A stretch of 64,000 nucleotides of DNA from Aurifilum marmelostoma (Eukaryota > Ascomycota > Sordariomycetes > Diaporthales > Cryphonectriaceae): NCBI GenBank assembly GCA_027559495.1, contig JAMXSV010000018.1:744001-808000 (forward strand), written 5' to 3'. Position numbers and translations under genes: made by a program. Positions 1 to 10,176 of this stretch are shown here, in pieces (within the stretch, counting starts at the first letter, position 1; each line of letters opens with the position of its first letter). Under the pieces are notes generated by a model. The model did not search any database. It saw nothing but the letters and a program-made list of their open reading frames with translations, and was not told the origin of the DNA.

Positions 1-1214
1 ATAGCTGATGCTACAGTGTCCCTGTTTGTCCTCAGCGTCCTCGCGGACACGCCGCCTCTGTTCAGGATCTCCTGGACCCGCGTGGACAGGCTGCCTGCCA
101 TAGTCCTCCAAAAATAGCTAGGGAGCGAACCGGTCTCGAGGTAGCCAAGCAGAGGCTGCAAAATGTTGCCCTGGCCCTTTTCTGCCGCTAGATTTGGCAT
201 CAGAGGATGTGAGGGAGCCTTGGTGGACTCCAGCACAATCTCGAGGGCAACAATGTTCTGACACCGCGCAGCAACTTCCGCCAGGGTCCGATCAAGCGTA
301 GGCAGTGCAGCGAGCGAGCGGTGCAGCGATGCAATACTGCTCTGCAGGGACGTCTTCAGATAGACCTCCAGGGCGAGCAGCATCCAGGTCGGCGCCCACC
401 TCTCGCCTTTGGCAAGTGCCGTCGGCGAAAGCAGGTACAGCGTGGTAAGCGCAGACACGGTCCTGGCCTTGGCTTCCTCGGACTGCGCAAAGGTGGAGGA
501 CCCGGCGGCGCTGCCCATGGAGAACTCGCGTATTATCCGCTCTGCCGTCTCCCTCACAGATTTCTCTATAGGAACCGTAACAGTATCCTGTAGCGCCCGG
601 ATGGCATCTACCCTGTCTAGCCCCTGCCCTTCCTCGCCGTGGCCCTTGTGCTCGACAATTTCCCGGAGGGAGAGTATTGTGTGCGTGCATCTCACCAGTG
701 TACGGTGGTCCTCCTTTTTTGTGCCCGGCGCCAGCTCTGCATGCTGGACCTCGAGCTGCCGGCCGAGCTGTAGACAGCGACTGACCGCCCGGCCGAGCCT
801 CAGTGTATCCCAGAGACGGCTGGCGACCTGCTTGACCTCGTCCGCCTCGGCATGCTTCTGGATGACCTCCTTCTCGAGCTGCTGGTAGCTGTCGTTTAGG
901 CTCTTGATCTGGCCGTCGACCTCGGAGACGATCCTGCCAGAGGCTTCTGTCTGTTCCCTGGTATGTGAGAGGAGCGGTATGGCGGATCTGGTGGTCAACA
1001 GGTCGATGTGGGAGTCGATCTCCTGTATGTCGAAGAGGACGCGCGACAGAGGGGTGGACAGGTCCAGGGGGGTGTCGTTGGCATTGTTCGTGGCGAGGAC
1101 GAGGATGTTGGCGAAGGAAGCAGGGCTGAAGTCTGGAGCCACAAAGGTCTCGTAGTCGATGTAGGACGGCTCCTCCTCTTCTCTGCTGGGAGGTCGATCC
1201 GCTGCGCTGTCCAT
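1..1214 (-). CDS. COG5: COG5, conserved oligomeric Golgi complex subunit 5 (N-terminal part, runs off the window)
   Basis: The reading frame starts at an ATG at 1214-1212 and stays open for 404 codons to the window edge, so the C-terminus is missing. The N-terminus reads MDSAADRPPSREEEEPSYID, followed by YETFVAPDFSPASFANILV and the block LDLSTPLSRVLFDIQEID. I recognise these as the conserved start of fungal COG5. The following ~120 residues are heptad-like and Glu/Gln/Lys-rich, as expected of the coiled-coil N-terminus of a CATCHR tethering subunit. COG is a peripheral Golgi complex that tethers vesicles for retrograde intra-Golgi traffic. COG5 belongs to lobe B, normally pairing with COG7 in animals; fungal partners vary. 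No intron is needed in the visible part. The gene is divergent from the 7TM gene at 2406, with about 1.2 kb between start codons. Other long frames over this interval are shadows. Confidence 0.85.
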   Translation of the reverse strand, partial: MDSAADRPPSREEEEPSYIDYETFVAPDFSPASFANILVLATNNANDTPLDLSTPLSRVLFDIQEIDSHIDLLTTRSAIPLLSHTREQTEASGRIVSEVDGQIKSLNDSYQQLEKEVIQKHAEADEVKQVASRLWDTLRLGRAVSRCLQLGRQLEVQHAELAPGTKKEDHRTLVRCTHTILSLREIVEHKGHGEEGQGLDRVDAIRALQDTVTVPIEKSVRETAERIIREFSMGSAAGSSTFAQSEEAKARTVSALTTLYLLSPTALAKGERWAPTWMLLALEVYLKTSLQSSIASLHRSLAALPTLDRTLAEVAARCQNIVALEIVLESTKAPSHPLMPNLAAEKGQGNILQPLLGYLETGSLPSYFWRTMAGSLSTRVQEILNRGGVSARTLRTNRDTVASA

Positions 1215-2405
1215 GATGCAAGTGCAGGTGGTGTGTGGCTCACGAAGTGCTGAGAGAATGCCACGTGCCTCGAAGCCAGGAGACAGCTAGAGGAGGCGAG
1301 GCTTGTCCAGATCGAGACCTCTCGTGGAGACGGTAGAGTCGAGCAGTCATCTATTGGGCGTGATGAGGGTATGGAGACTGAGGGTTTGTGCCTGGGCGAC
1401 GTCGGTACTGCAGCGCTCAGAGGGAAGCTGGCTATTGTTTCAAGGTGTGGCTTCGCGAGAGTCCATGTGGCAGCTACGGGACCTGGTTGGGAGCTTGGGT
1501 CACCATTAGTGGCTTGACCTGGCGCCGTCAGAGCCCTATGCAGACCCTGGAGGTCCCCCTGCTGTAACTGTGCTACTTGCATGTACCCAGTACCCCGTAC
1601 ACATGCTATGTACCGCGATACCTGCGACATTCCAATTAAGAGAGTCTCCATTAAAATTGTATACTTGGTAAATATATACAGCTGATACCTGAGATTGTTT
1701 TTGATTTGATTATGCTTGAATTTGAATACTGTTCTCACATCTCAAGGCAAGGAGGAAAGACTCGATCATGCTGTAAGCAGCTCCTTGTAGTGGTGCAGCG
1801 GTTGAAAGTACTGAGGTACTGTGTGCTATAGTACATGGTACACAGCGGCGGAAGTAACGGACCACAAAGCAAATGACGTGAGGTGGGTTTCTAGGGCTCC
1901 CCACCTTCCTACTTGAGTGGTTTTCTGGGAGGGCTGACGTTTGGCTAGCACGCTTCGGTAGGCCTGTGGTAGGCTTTTGCTAACGTCTGGCCCTGCTGAG
2001 GCTGCGGGAGCCCCGGATCGCTCTTCGCGTCTTGGTCGCATTCCTTCTCGATTCCGATGAGGCTTTTCGACAACCTCTTTTTCAGGTTCTATCCTCCTCC
2101 TCGCCCCTCCTCCCCCTCCCTCCTCCACATTCTCTTCTCCCTCTCTCATAGTCTACAATCTGCTCGCGAACTCTCCTCCGCACTCTCCTGTTCCTTGTTT
2201 GGCACCGATGCGCTGTATTCACATGTACGGTCTGCGCTGCGTACCGATTTCTTGACTGAAATGCGGTGAATGGTCTCGTCGAGGAGCGAGCACCCCGATA
2301 CTATTGCCACCAGGCCCGAGCGAAGAAGCGGGAGCCTGAGAAAGAAAAACAAACAGCCTTCACAGAACGACCCTGCGACTACGATCCCGAACAAGATAAG
2401 AAAAG
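1215..2405. other. Divergent intergenic region between COG5 and the 7TM gene
   Basis: No supported gene. It should hold both promoters. The part from about 2050 to 2150 is pyrimidine-rich (CTCC runs), as in many filamentous-fungal 5' leaders. An AT-rich patch lies at 1630-1740. Short ORFs here lack coding bias. Confidence 0.6.
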
Positions 2406-4124
2406 ATGCCCATCTTCGACGCCAGGGACATCGTGTCCTGGCCGGGAGGCGACAACGCCACCGATACGGTCATTGGAGGCGTCCATTTCAACCTGAGCGC
2501 TCTCGAACACTGGAACTACACCCTCTATTCTAATGGCACCATGTCCAACGGCTCATCCGGCTGGTGTCTCTTGACCTTCCCGCCCTACGAGCCCCAATAT
2601 GTCTTCGCCAACGGCAGCTTCATCAACATGACGTCCTGCTACTCCCCCGTCAAGTCGATCGGCACACGAGCCTATATTGGCATCGCCCTCGCCGTTGTTT
2701 ATGGCGTCGCCCTGATGTTCACCCTCCTCAACCTCGCCAAACACGGACGCATGTACCTCCCCGTCGAGAAGAGGTTCCGACCGGTGGGCAGGAGATGGCA
2801 GTGGTACTGGATGATCGCCATGAGCGCTACCGGCTTCATCAGCCTCATTGTCAATATCGACGTCGACCGATACTACCTTCCCCAGATTCCCATCGTCATC
2901 ACTGCCTTCTTCTGGATGCTGCTAAACCTATGTACGATGGCTTGTGTGTGGGAGGCTGTCAGACACTGGGGTAGCTGGATGGAGAGGCAGTATATCGACC
3001 CCGACCCCTTCGCCTTGGCCATGGACGATAGGAGGGCCAAGTTCGAGTTCTGGATCCCCCTCTTCTTCTATCTCTTCTGGTGGCTCGACTTCTTCCTGGT
3101 GATCCCTCGCAACTGGGGCAATATCGAGCTCCAGCGCACTCCGGAGCAGACTCGGAGAGTTGCTGCTGCTGGAGCGACGGATGGGCGCTTCAAAGGGGGC
3201 GCCTTTATGCTTCTCGTCTGCTGGCTCACCATCACCTTCCACCTGCGCCACTCTATCAAGCACTATTGTGAGCGGAACAGGGGTTTTCTCAACCGCATCA
3301 TCGGTCTCATCAAGTTCACGCCCTACCGCTTTCAGCTGCTTATCCCTCTTTCCCTCGTCGTCGTCGCGTTCCAGGCCCTCTCGGCATGGGAGTTCCAGTT
3401 CTCAGTCTTCGATGTCGCGGGGGATCGTATCTCATTGTTTGTCGGCGGCTACGTCCCCGCACTGCTAATTCTGATTGTCCAGATCATTGCAGGTTTCGTC
3501 AACCCCAATGAGGACAAGGAACTCATCCGTCAGCGCCGGATCCGCGGAGCCGCAGCCGACCGGGAACTGGGGATTGTGAAGAAGCCAGCCTGGTGGAAGC
3601 GGCGCGAAAACGAGAGCATGCGTGAGCGGATCGCACGCAATGTACGCGAGGTTGGTGGGGGCCGTGCTACGGCAGCCAACATCGACACCGCCATGGACAC
3701 TCGCGCGAGGGAAGCGGAAGCAACTAATGCGGCCATTGAGATGGGACAGATGAGCCCGACCTCGGAGCCCGCCACAACGGGGTCGCGACGACCGCCTGCG
3801 ACACCTTTCTCGGGCAAGTCGGATAGTCGTCGATCAGAGCAAGCAATGCAGCACGCGGCTGGTCTTTTGTTCCCCAACGCCCAAAGTTCTTCCATGACGC
3901 AGACCGAGAGGCTGAGTTATCTAATGTCTGACGGTCCACCGCCGCCGCCGTACACGGGCTCAGCTCAGAATCAGGACAGAGGTCGAACGCGGAGCGACGA
4001 ATCGAGCCCGAGTGAGAGCCAAGGGGCGACCCGGCCGGCCACAGCGGAGCGAAGTCACAGCGCGAATACCACCAACTCTCTCGCTGGTCCGCCGCAGCAG
4101 ATCAGGAGCATGCTCGACATTTGA
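2406..4124 (+). CDS. Seven-transmembrane protein of the fungal DUF2434 type, with PPxY-containing cytoplasmic tail
   Basis: Uninterrupted 572-aa frame starting at AAAAGATGCCC. The first ~85 residues are extracellular-like, with several N-x-S/T sequons (NLS, NYT, NGS, NMT). Seven hydrophobic segments follow at roughly 88-110, 131-151, 156-178, 212-232, 270-286, 309-330 and 345-366, ending in GFVNPNEDKEL. The remaining ~200 residues are hydrophilic, basic, then Ser/Pro-rich. Near residue 510 is DGPPPPPYTG, which contains a PPxY motif that could bind WW domains such as those of Rsp5/NEDD4 ligases. Overall layout and the WxxxW-rich helices resemble the fungal-specific DUF2434 membrane family; I recall this by pattern and ran no search. 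A receptor-like or plasma-membrane role is inference. Function is unknown. Confidence 0.85.
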   Translation: MPIFDARDIVSWPGGDNATDTVIGGVHFNLSALEHWNYTLYSNGTMSNGSSGWCLLTFPPYEPQYVFANGSFINMTSCYSPVKSIGTRAYIGIALAVVYGVALMFTLLNLAKHGRMYLPVEKRFRPVGRRWQWYWMIAMSATGFISLIVNIDVDRYYLPQIPIVITAFFWMLLNLCTMACVWEAVRHWGSWMERQYIDPDPFALAMDDRRAKFEFWIPLFFYLFWWLDFFLVIPRNWGNIELQRTPEQTRRVAAAGATDGRFKGGAFMLLVCWLTITFHLRHSIKHYCERNRGFLNRIIGLIKFTPYRFQLLIPLSLVVVAFQALSAWEFQFSVFDVAGDRISLFVGGYVPALLILIVQIIAGFVNPNEDKELIRQRRIRGAAADRELGIVKKPAWWKRRENESMRERIARNVREVGGGRATAANIDTAMDTRAREAEATNAAIEMGQMSPTSEPATTGSRRPPATPFSGKSDSRRSEQAMQHAAGLLFPNAQSSSMTQTERLSYLMSDGPPPPPYTGSAQNQDRGRTRSDESSPSESQGATRPATAERSHSANTTNSLAGPPQQIRSMLDI

Positions 4125-6905
4125 GCAACTAGTCCTCGAATACTTCAAACTTACAAATCCACCTAATTCCTTCGTTCAACAAGGACAACTTACAATCATT
4201 TAATGTTGCACGAACTGGGCATATATATAGGCCAAAAGCAAATATTGGGACACGTTCATTTTGCTAGCCCCTGGTTGAAACGGCTCCATGATGGAACGAG
4301 CCAGGCGTTACGGTTGCAAAAATGATCACGATGGGGCGAGGGACCTCAGCTGCACCTTGACATCTCGTTAGATGATAGGTTCATATCTTATCACAAGATT
4401 GATAATCAATATTCAAAAAAGGAAAGAAAGAAACAGAAAGACCATCTGACATGGGGGTTTCCGGGGCTCACCTCGCGCGTGTGTCGCTTCTGGACCCTGT
4501 GTATGTAACTTTGAAAGCCGTACCCATGTTGAGATGCCTGTCCCAAGGCATCAGGTATGTCAGGCAATTCACCAGCTGCTCGAGCTCCAACAGCTGCTGC
4601 TCCTGGAAAGCATCGAGTAATTGAATGTCCCAGGTGATTATGTGCTAGTTTGACATTTGTGAAGAACTTTGTCACTAGAATTGTGTTAGTGGCCATCAAT
4701 GTAGTCCACGCCCTTCCGCATAGCCCATGAGAGGGTTAGAAGCGTCCAATATAGCATTTCTCGGGAGGTGGAATCTGCAATCACTCTTGACCAGTGCAGC
4801 AGTCAATGCCCTATATCACTATCAGCCTCTTCCTTCCGAGCAATGTGAGTCCCATCGTTAAGGTCGACGGCGATGATGGAGCCACACAAAATAACTTTAG
4901 ATGTAGGAGTTCCGGGTGGGCGGCTTCTCTGAAACGACTCCGGCGTTGCCTGCATGGACTACTCTCTTTTGGCCGAGCTGTTGGAGAGACTGGACAAGGA
5001 GACAGAGAACGAGGTAACCTGCAGACATAAGCACGATTCCTCCAATCACCCGTAGTGCAAGTACCCTCATGACAGCCAAGACTCCTACTCGAGCTGATGG
5101 CTTCTAGAACCCGAGACAGTTGAGCCGCGGTCCCACGCGGTGGATCAAGACTGAATCACCATCACAGTAGGCGAAACGAGTCCGTCATCAACCTTGGCAG
5201 TACCTACTGCCCATGTGAAAAAGTCCAACAAGCATATCTATGATGGTGGGCTGGAGCCGCTCGTATACGGAGATTGACGCTGGAATTTTTCCGGGAATTC
5301 ATTTGTACATAAAGAGAATAGAAAGGGTTGGCCTGCTGGATTCTCTGTCCTGCACTTGATAATCAATGTGCTACGGCGTGGATGGAGACTGGATAGACAG
5401 GATGTGCTTCAGAGGTTCCACATGCATGCATGCGCTCTGCGCTGGTCTGTCCGCCGGACTGATAAGAGACCTTACTGTATAGTATATTCTTTCAGTGCTA
5501 TTCAGTCAAGAAATGATGTGATGTGGGTGGCGTGTTTGTTTCCCACAGTATGGGTGATCGACCGGATCTGCAACTGCGAACCTGGTCGAGATCACCGTTG
5601 CCATGTTTTTTCTCCTTTCGAAACATTCGTCCCATGAATGTTTTGTTGCATGAATTCTGACCAGGGCGGTGTTTCTTTTGGCGCTGTCCTGCATGGAAAG
5701 CAAGCAGGCAGCGCCATACAGTTACGATCAATCAATTTCATTTTTTTTCTTTGAAGGGGGCGGGCGGGCTGAGCGGGCTGCCTGGTAGTGACCCCCCCTT
5801 GCTCTTGATGAAACATCATGACCGCCCCTAAAAAGGAGGGCGCCTCGCCCACAGCCCCCCATGGCAAATTTGTTCCGAAGAGTGACGATGTCATGTTTTC
5901 ATGCTTGTGGAGACGGGAAGCGAAAAGCATCAAGAAGAGGAAAAGGAGGACATCAAAAGACTGCATTCATGTCGTGAATCTTTTGATAGTATTTTCTTTT
6001 CAGCCGCCGCGTCTGTGTGTAAGTCGTCCGGCTGAGAATGAACCAAAGTTTGGTTTCGGAATCTTTTACCGAGCCAGACCACCACCCACGCCAACAAGAC
6101 TGCGGCTCTTTCTGGACCAAGGCCAGTGGAGGACTTGATGTCACTTCAATCAACCCACTCGTGCCTCAGTCCCCAGTTTTCCTGTTGCTTCTATCCTCCT
6201 TCCTGCCATTAGTTCCATCCTCTTGCGGCCCCTGAATTTTCCCCCCAGGCCTCGGCCCCCCTAGTCATCGCCGTCTTAGTCTCCATCCATTCCGTGTTGC
6301 GATGATGGTTTCCACAACAGCCCGCAACCGAGGCATGGTCATTCGCTCTTCAGCCCATGTCCCCATGTCACCATCGCCATGAAAGGGGAGCCAGCGAGCC
6401 TCCATGTCATCTCGGCTCACGCCGACGAGGGGAGGAGGCTTGAGTAGCGCTTCCTCAGAGGAGGAGGAGGAGGAGGAGGGCGGCAGGGGAACGCATGGGT
6501 GTAGGGTTGTAAGTGACGGTGGGTTGATCCCATGGGCACGCATGAAACGCATCGTACATATATCCAACTGCGTCTTCTGACCTTTCCTTTGCCCTTCCGG
6601 CTTTCCTCTTCTTCTTCTTCTTTCTTCTTCAGCTTTAGCCTCACGACAAGCAATCCGTTCTTTTGGATCAACAGCCATTCTTTTCTTCCTCTGCAAGCCA
6701 GTTCTTGCGACGTTCACTTCTTTTTTCTTCCCAACCACTACCACCACCTACAACTCACGATCATTACCAACAGGGGCCGAGCCTCCCAGATTTTTGTTTG
6801 ATCCAAACGAGCATCAAGACTCCTTGTCGTCAAGAGAACTCTCTTCTGCTCAAGCCAGGTTCTGTTATATACACATACACACACACTTCCTCAAAATCAG
6901 TCAAG
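4125..6905. other. Intergenic, 2.8 kb, plus 5' leader of the LPMO-like gene
   Basis: No supported gene. The sequence is of mixed composition, with long CT-rich runs at 6600-6740. These, with a segment ending TCAAAATCAGTCAAG just before the ATG at 6906, look like the leader of the downstream secreted-protein gene. A frame upstream of 6906 is open, but it reads through this leader and lacks coding character. Confidence 0.5.
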
Positions 6906-7850
6906 ATGTACAAGCAACTTGCCTCCGCTGCCCTCTTCGCCGCAGGTGTCAAGGCCCACGGCCATCTCCAGAGCCCCACGCCCCGTCCCCTGGGCACGGC
7001 CATGGAGGCTGCCTGTGGCCAGCAGGTCTACGACATGATGGAGTCGGACGAGAACGGCAACATCCAGACCATGGCGCAGACGGGCGCCTCGCAGTCCGAC
7101 TACGACGCGGCCGCCTGCCACCTCTGGCAGTGCCGTGGCTACCAGTTCGCCGACGCCACCAGCAGCACCATCCAGAGCTACAGCGCCGGCCAGGTCATCC
7201 CCGTCGAGGTTGTCATTGCTGCCCCTCACACTGGAACCGCCAACGTCTCCGTCATCAACCTGGCCGAGAACGCCGTCATCGGTGACACCCTGGCCTACTG
7301 GAGCGACTACGCTTCCGTCTCCACCGGCGTTGCTGCCAACGACACCTCCTTCAGCATCACCATGCCTGACACCCTGCCCGATGCCTGCGCCACCAAGGGT
7401 GGATGTGCCATCCAGTGGTGGTGGAACGCTGCCTCCATCGACCAGACCTACATGACCTGTGTCGACTTTGTCTGGGACGGCACCACCTCCGCCGACAGCT
7501 CTTCTTCTTCTTCTTCTTCCTCCTCTGCCGCCGCTTCCTCCTCTGTTGCCGCCGCCTCCACCGTCGCTGCCGCCAGCTCTTCTTCTTCTGCTGCAGTCGT
7601 CGTCTCCAGCTCCGCTGCCGCTGCTACCACCTCCGTGGCTGCTGCTGCTTCGACCACCGAGGCCGCCACCACCTTGGCCACCTCCGTCGCCGCCGCCGCC
7701 TCCACCTCCTCTGCCGTCGAGGTTGCTGCCGCTTCCTCGTCCACCTCGGCTGCCGCTGCCGCCTCCAGCAGCACCTCCGGCTCGTCGTCGTGCGCCAAGA
7801 AGCGTGCCGCACGTCGTGCTGCCATTGCTGCTCGCAACGCTGCCAACTAA
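6906..7850 (+). CDS. Secreted LPMO-like protein (N-terminal His after signal peptide, Ser/Ala-rich tail)
   Basis: 314 aa, no intron. The start at 6906 (GTCAAGATGTAC) is chosen because residues 1-17, MYKQLASAALFAAGVKA, form a signal peptide with cleavage directly before HGHLQSPTP. This leaves His18 as the mature N-terminus, the hallmark of the copper histidine brace of lytic polysaccharide monooxygenases. His108 (in AAPHTG) is the candidate second brace histidine and Phe188 (CVDFVW) a candidate axial residue. Six cysteines lie at 37, 71, 76, 161, 167 and 185. Residues 30-190 form the globular domain, similar to fungal proteins annotated as chitin-binding type-4/LPMO-like. Residues ~194-290 are a low-complexity Ser/Ala linker. 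The protein ends in a basic tail, CAKKRAARRAAIAARNAAN. It should act outside the cell or in the wall. Activity and exact AA family are not determinable by eye; a non-catalytic copper protein is an alternative. Confidence 0.8.
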   Translation: MYKQLASAALFAAGVKAHGHLQSPTPRPLGTAMEAACGQQVYDMMESDENGNIQTMAQTGASQSDYDAAACHLWQCRGYQFADATSSTIQSYSAGQVIPVEVVIAAPHTGTANVSVINLAENAVIGDTLAYWSDYASVSTGVAANDTSFSITMPDTLPDACATKGGCAIQWWWNAASIDQTYMTCVDFVWDGTTSADSSSSSSSSSSAAASSSVAAASTVAAASSSSSAAVVVSSSAAAATTSVAAAASTTEAATTLATSVAAAASTSSAVEVAAASSSTSAAAAASSSTSGSSSCAKKRAARRAAIAARNAAN

Positions 7851-8763
7851 AGCAAAGTCAACTTTTGTATACAAAGTTGTGTAGATGGGTGACACTGTTG
7901 TAGGTGAGGGATGGGCTTGAATCTCTAGACTTGATCAAAGTCTTGAGGACAGCAGGAGAGAGATTGCGCTGTGCTGTGTTTGCTTCTCTGTATATAAGAT
8001 ATGAAAGGCGTGTTCCTGTGCACAAATATAACATGGCTCATTTGCTCAATCTTGTCTTCTTCTTATGTAGTGTGATATAATGACTACGTTCAGGACCTTG
8101 TAGAAATATTATAGCCCTGCAGATTGATGAGGATAGAACAAAGGCTCCGGCATGGGATATTGGGAATTGTGGTCATGAGCTGATTCCCAGAGTCATCTGA
8201 TACACAAGACACTGATATAGTTATTCAAAGTATTTAAGTCTCGCCAATGGGAACTACAGATGAGTGAGGATACATATTCCGCCTTTCCATGCTGGCAGCA
8301 CGCTCAAAGATTGAAAACAAGAGAGATGAAAATGCCTCAATTGCGAAGCATAGCTCTCCAGTGACTTGGTACAAGCTTATGTTTGCAATTTGCCGGGGAA
8401 GAAGAGTTTAAAGAAAAAAGAAATCAACATTGATACTTTGTGTCACACAAAGCTGCCTTGTCCTGCTTAAATCTTTTCCTTTGTTCTTGTCCTTGTGCAG
8501 ACCTGTATAATGACACAATTCACAATGGCTTTGTGACAAATTTAGTTCAGCCTCGTTCAGGATATATAGTGTTATATTTCATCTCCACAGAACAACTTTA
8601 GAGTTCAAGAATATTACTGTCCTCTGTCACTGCCCTCTCATCTTGACCAACCATCATCAGTTCCCAGGCAGAGAATCCCAAACAGTAAATTAAGTTCAGG
8701 AAATGTTCAAACAACGAATCTAGCAACATTACACAAACAATAATTGAAAATCATACAAAGGAA
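7851..8763. other. Intergenic, AT-rich
   Basis: Contains the 3' end of the LPMO-like gene (AT-rich, T-rich from 7855) and the AT-rich promoter of the RanGAP-like gene. No coding frame is supported. Confidence 0.5.
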
Positions 8764-10176
8764 ATGGAAGGAGCACGGTTGAGCAACAAGAAGAGCAATT
8801 TCGAGCTACACACTCGAAAGTCGGTGATAAAGCCAGTTTCATCATCAGGCCGTATCCAGAAGCCAAACACCCAGACGCCGTCGAAGAAGAAAATCAAACC
8901 AGCCTTGAAATCTCCCGAGGCGCTCACCGAGGCCGTGCAACACGTTACCCCCAAAGATTTTAAGCCCTTCGCCTTACGCATGGGTGCCAGAACGATCAAA
9001 GTGGCAAGCACAGAGCAGCTCGAGCAGGCATTCGAAGAAGCGCAGCAACACAACCAGCTCCTATACTTTCGCGTCAGCGCGCGTGTGCCCACACGTCTCG
9101 ACACTGCCGAGCAGATGAGACCCTACATCTCGGCCCTGAACTTGATGCCCGACATCAAGGTTCTGTGCTTCTCGGGCGTGTCCCTGGGCATCGCGGCATG
9201 CCATGCCCTCGCAGAATGTCTTCGCTACAGGAAGACCCTCCTGGCCGTCGACTTCTCCGACACCTTCTCGGGCCGCCTCACGAGCGAGATTGCGCCCGCC
9301 CTCGACGCCCTCGTCTCGGCCTTCCTCGAGCTGCCGAGCCTCGAGCTGATCCAGCTGTCCGACAATGCCTTCGGCCCGGACGTGCAGGGACCGCTGGTGA
9401 GGCTGCTGTCGTCTCACCTGCCGCTGAGGACGCTCAATATCAACAATGTCGGTCTGGGGCCGCAGACAGGCGTTGCAGTGGCCGAGGCGCTGACAAGGCT
9501 GGGGCTAAAGAAGGCTGAGCAGGGTGCACAGCCGCTCTTGGCTCTCCACTGCGACCGGAACCATCTTGTCGAGGACGAAGAATTCCCTGAGGTGGGTATG
9601 GACGAGTGGGCTGAGATGTTTGTTACGAACCGCAGTCTTGTACTTGTCACGATGCGAAACTGCGGTCTCCGCATAGGCGGGATGGAGCTGCTCATCCGGA
9701 AGGGGTTGGCCAACCTGCCGAGTCTCAAGATACTGGATCTAGAGGACAACACCATTGCCTCTGAGGGGCAGACTCACACGGCCCTGGCCGAGGCAGTCGT
9801 GCGGTGGCCGAGGCTGGAGCAGCTGAATATCAACGACAGCCTTCTGAGGGCCGAGGGTGCTGCGCTGCTGATCGATGCCCTCAAGGCAAGCGGGCAGAGC
9901 CGTCTTGAGGTCCTCGAGATGTCTGGCAATGCTCTCAAGCCGTCCAACCTGCGGGCTCTCGCCGAGGCATTTGATGAGCTCCCTCGATTGCGACGGCTGA
10001 AGGTTGCGGACAATGATCTCGAGGCGGATGATGGAGGGTACGTGGCGCTGAAGGCATCTTTGGAGGCGAGGGCTCAAATCACAGGATGGGACTGCGGTAT
10101 TGATGATCTTGATACGCCGTCAATGTTTGGGGACTCATGTACAGAAGTTAGTCTGCAGGACTCGGTGGGAGAATGA
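8764..10176 (+). CDS. RanGAP1/Rna1-like leucine-rich repeat protein with N-terminal basic extension (divergent paralog)
   Basis: 470 aa, single exon, start GAAATGGAAGG. Residues ~75-440 carry the leucine-rich repeats of the Rna1/RanGAP family. Diagnostic blocks are FSDTFSGRLTSEI (164-176), LSDNAFGP (198-205) and NNVGLGPQTG, which parallel the yeast Rna1 segments around its catalytic arginine and the following conserved asparagine loop. Arg171 sits where that catalytic arginine belongs, so Ran-GTP hydrolysis activity is possible. Unlike canonical fungal RanGAP, it has a ~70-residue basic, Lys-rich N-terminus (PSKKKIKPALK at 39-49, possibly nuclear-targeting) and lacks the long acidic C-terminal tail. 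This suggests a second, divergent RanGAP-type protein, not the housekeeping copy. It lies alone between AT-rich flanks. Whether it acts on Ran or is a repurposed LRR scaffold is open. Confidence 0.8.
   Translation: MEGARLSNKKSNFELHTRKSVIKPVSSSGRIQKPNTQTPSKKKIKPALKSPEALTEAVQHVTPKDFKPFALRMGARTIKVASTEQLEQAFEEAQQHNQLLYFRVSARVPTRLDTAEQMRPYISALNLMPDIKVLCFSGVSLGIAACHALAECLRYRKTLLAVDFSDTFSGRLTSEIAPALDALVSAFLELPSLELIQLSDNAFGPDVQGPLVRLLSSHLPLRTLNINNVGLGPQTGVAVAEALTRLGLKKAEQGAQPLLALHCDRNHLVEDEEFPEVGMDEWAEMFVTNRSLVLVTMRNCGLRIGGMELLIRKGLANLPSLKILDLEDNTIASEGQTHTALAEAVVRWPRLEQLNINDSLLRAEGAALLIDALKASGQSRLEVLEMSGNALKPSNLRALAEAFDELPRLRRLKVADNDLEADDGGYVALKASLEARAQITGWDCGIDDLDTPSMFGDSCTEVSLQDSVGE

Noticed and set aside
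292..1738. Two long minus-strand frames overlapping the COG5 region (292-1221 and 995-1738)
   Set aside because: Their translations are low-complexity and Arg/Pro-rich; the third frame reads clear COG5 and is open to the edge, so these are shadows.
6897..7895. 332-aa minus-strand frame rich in Gly/Asp opposite the LPMO-like gene
   Set aside because: It is the reverse complement of the Ser/Ala repeat codons of the plus-strand gene.
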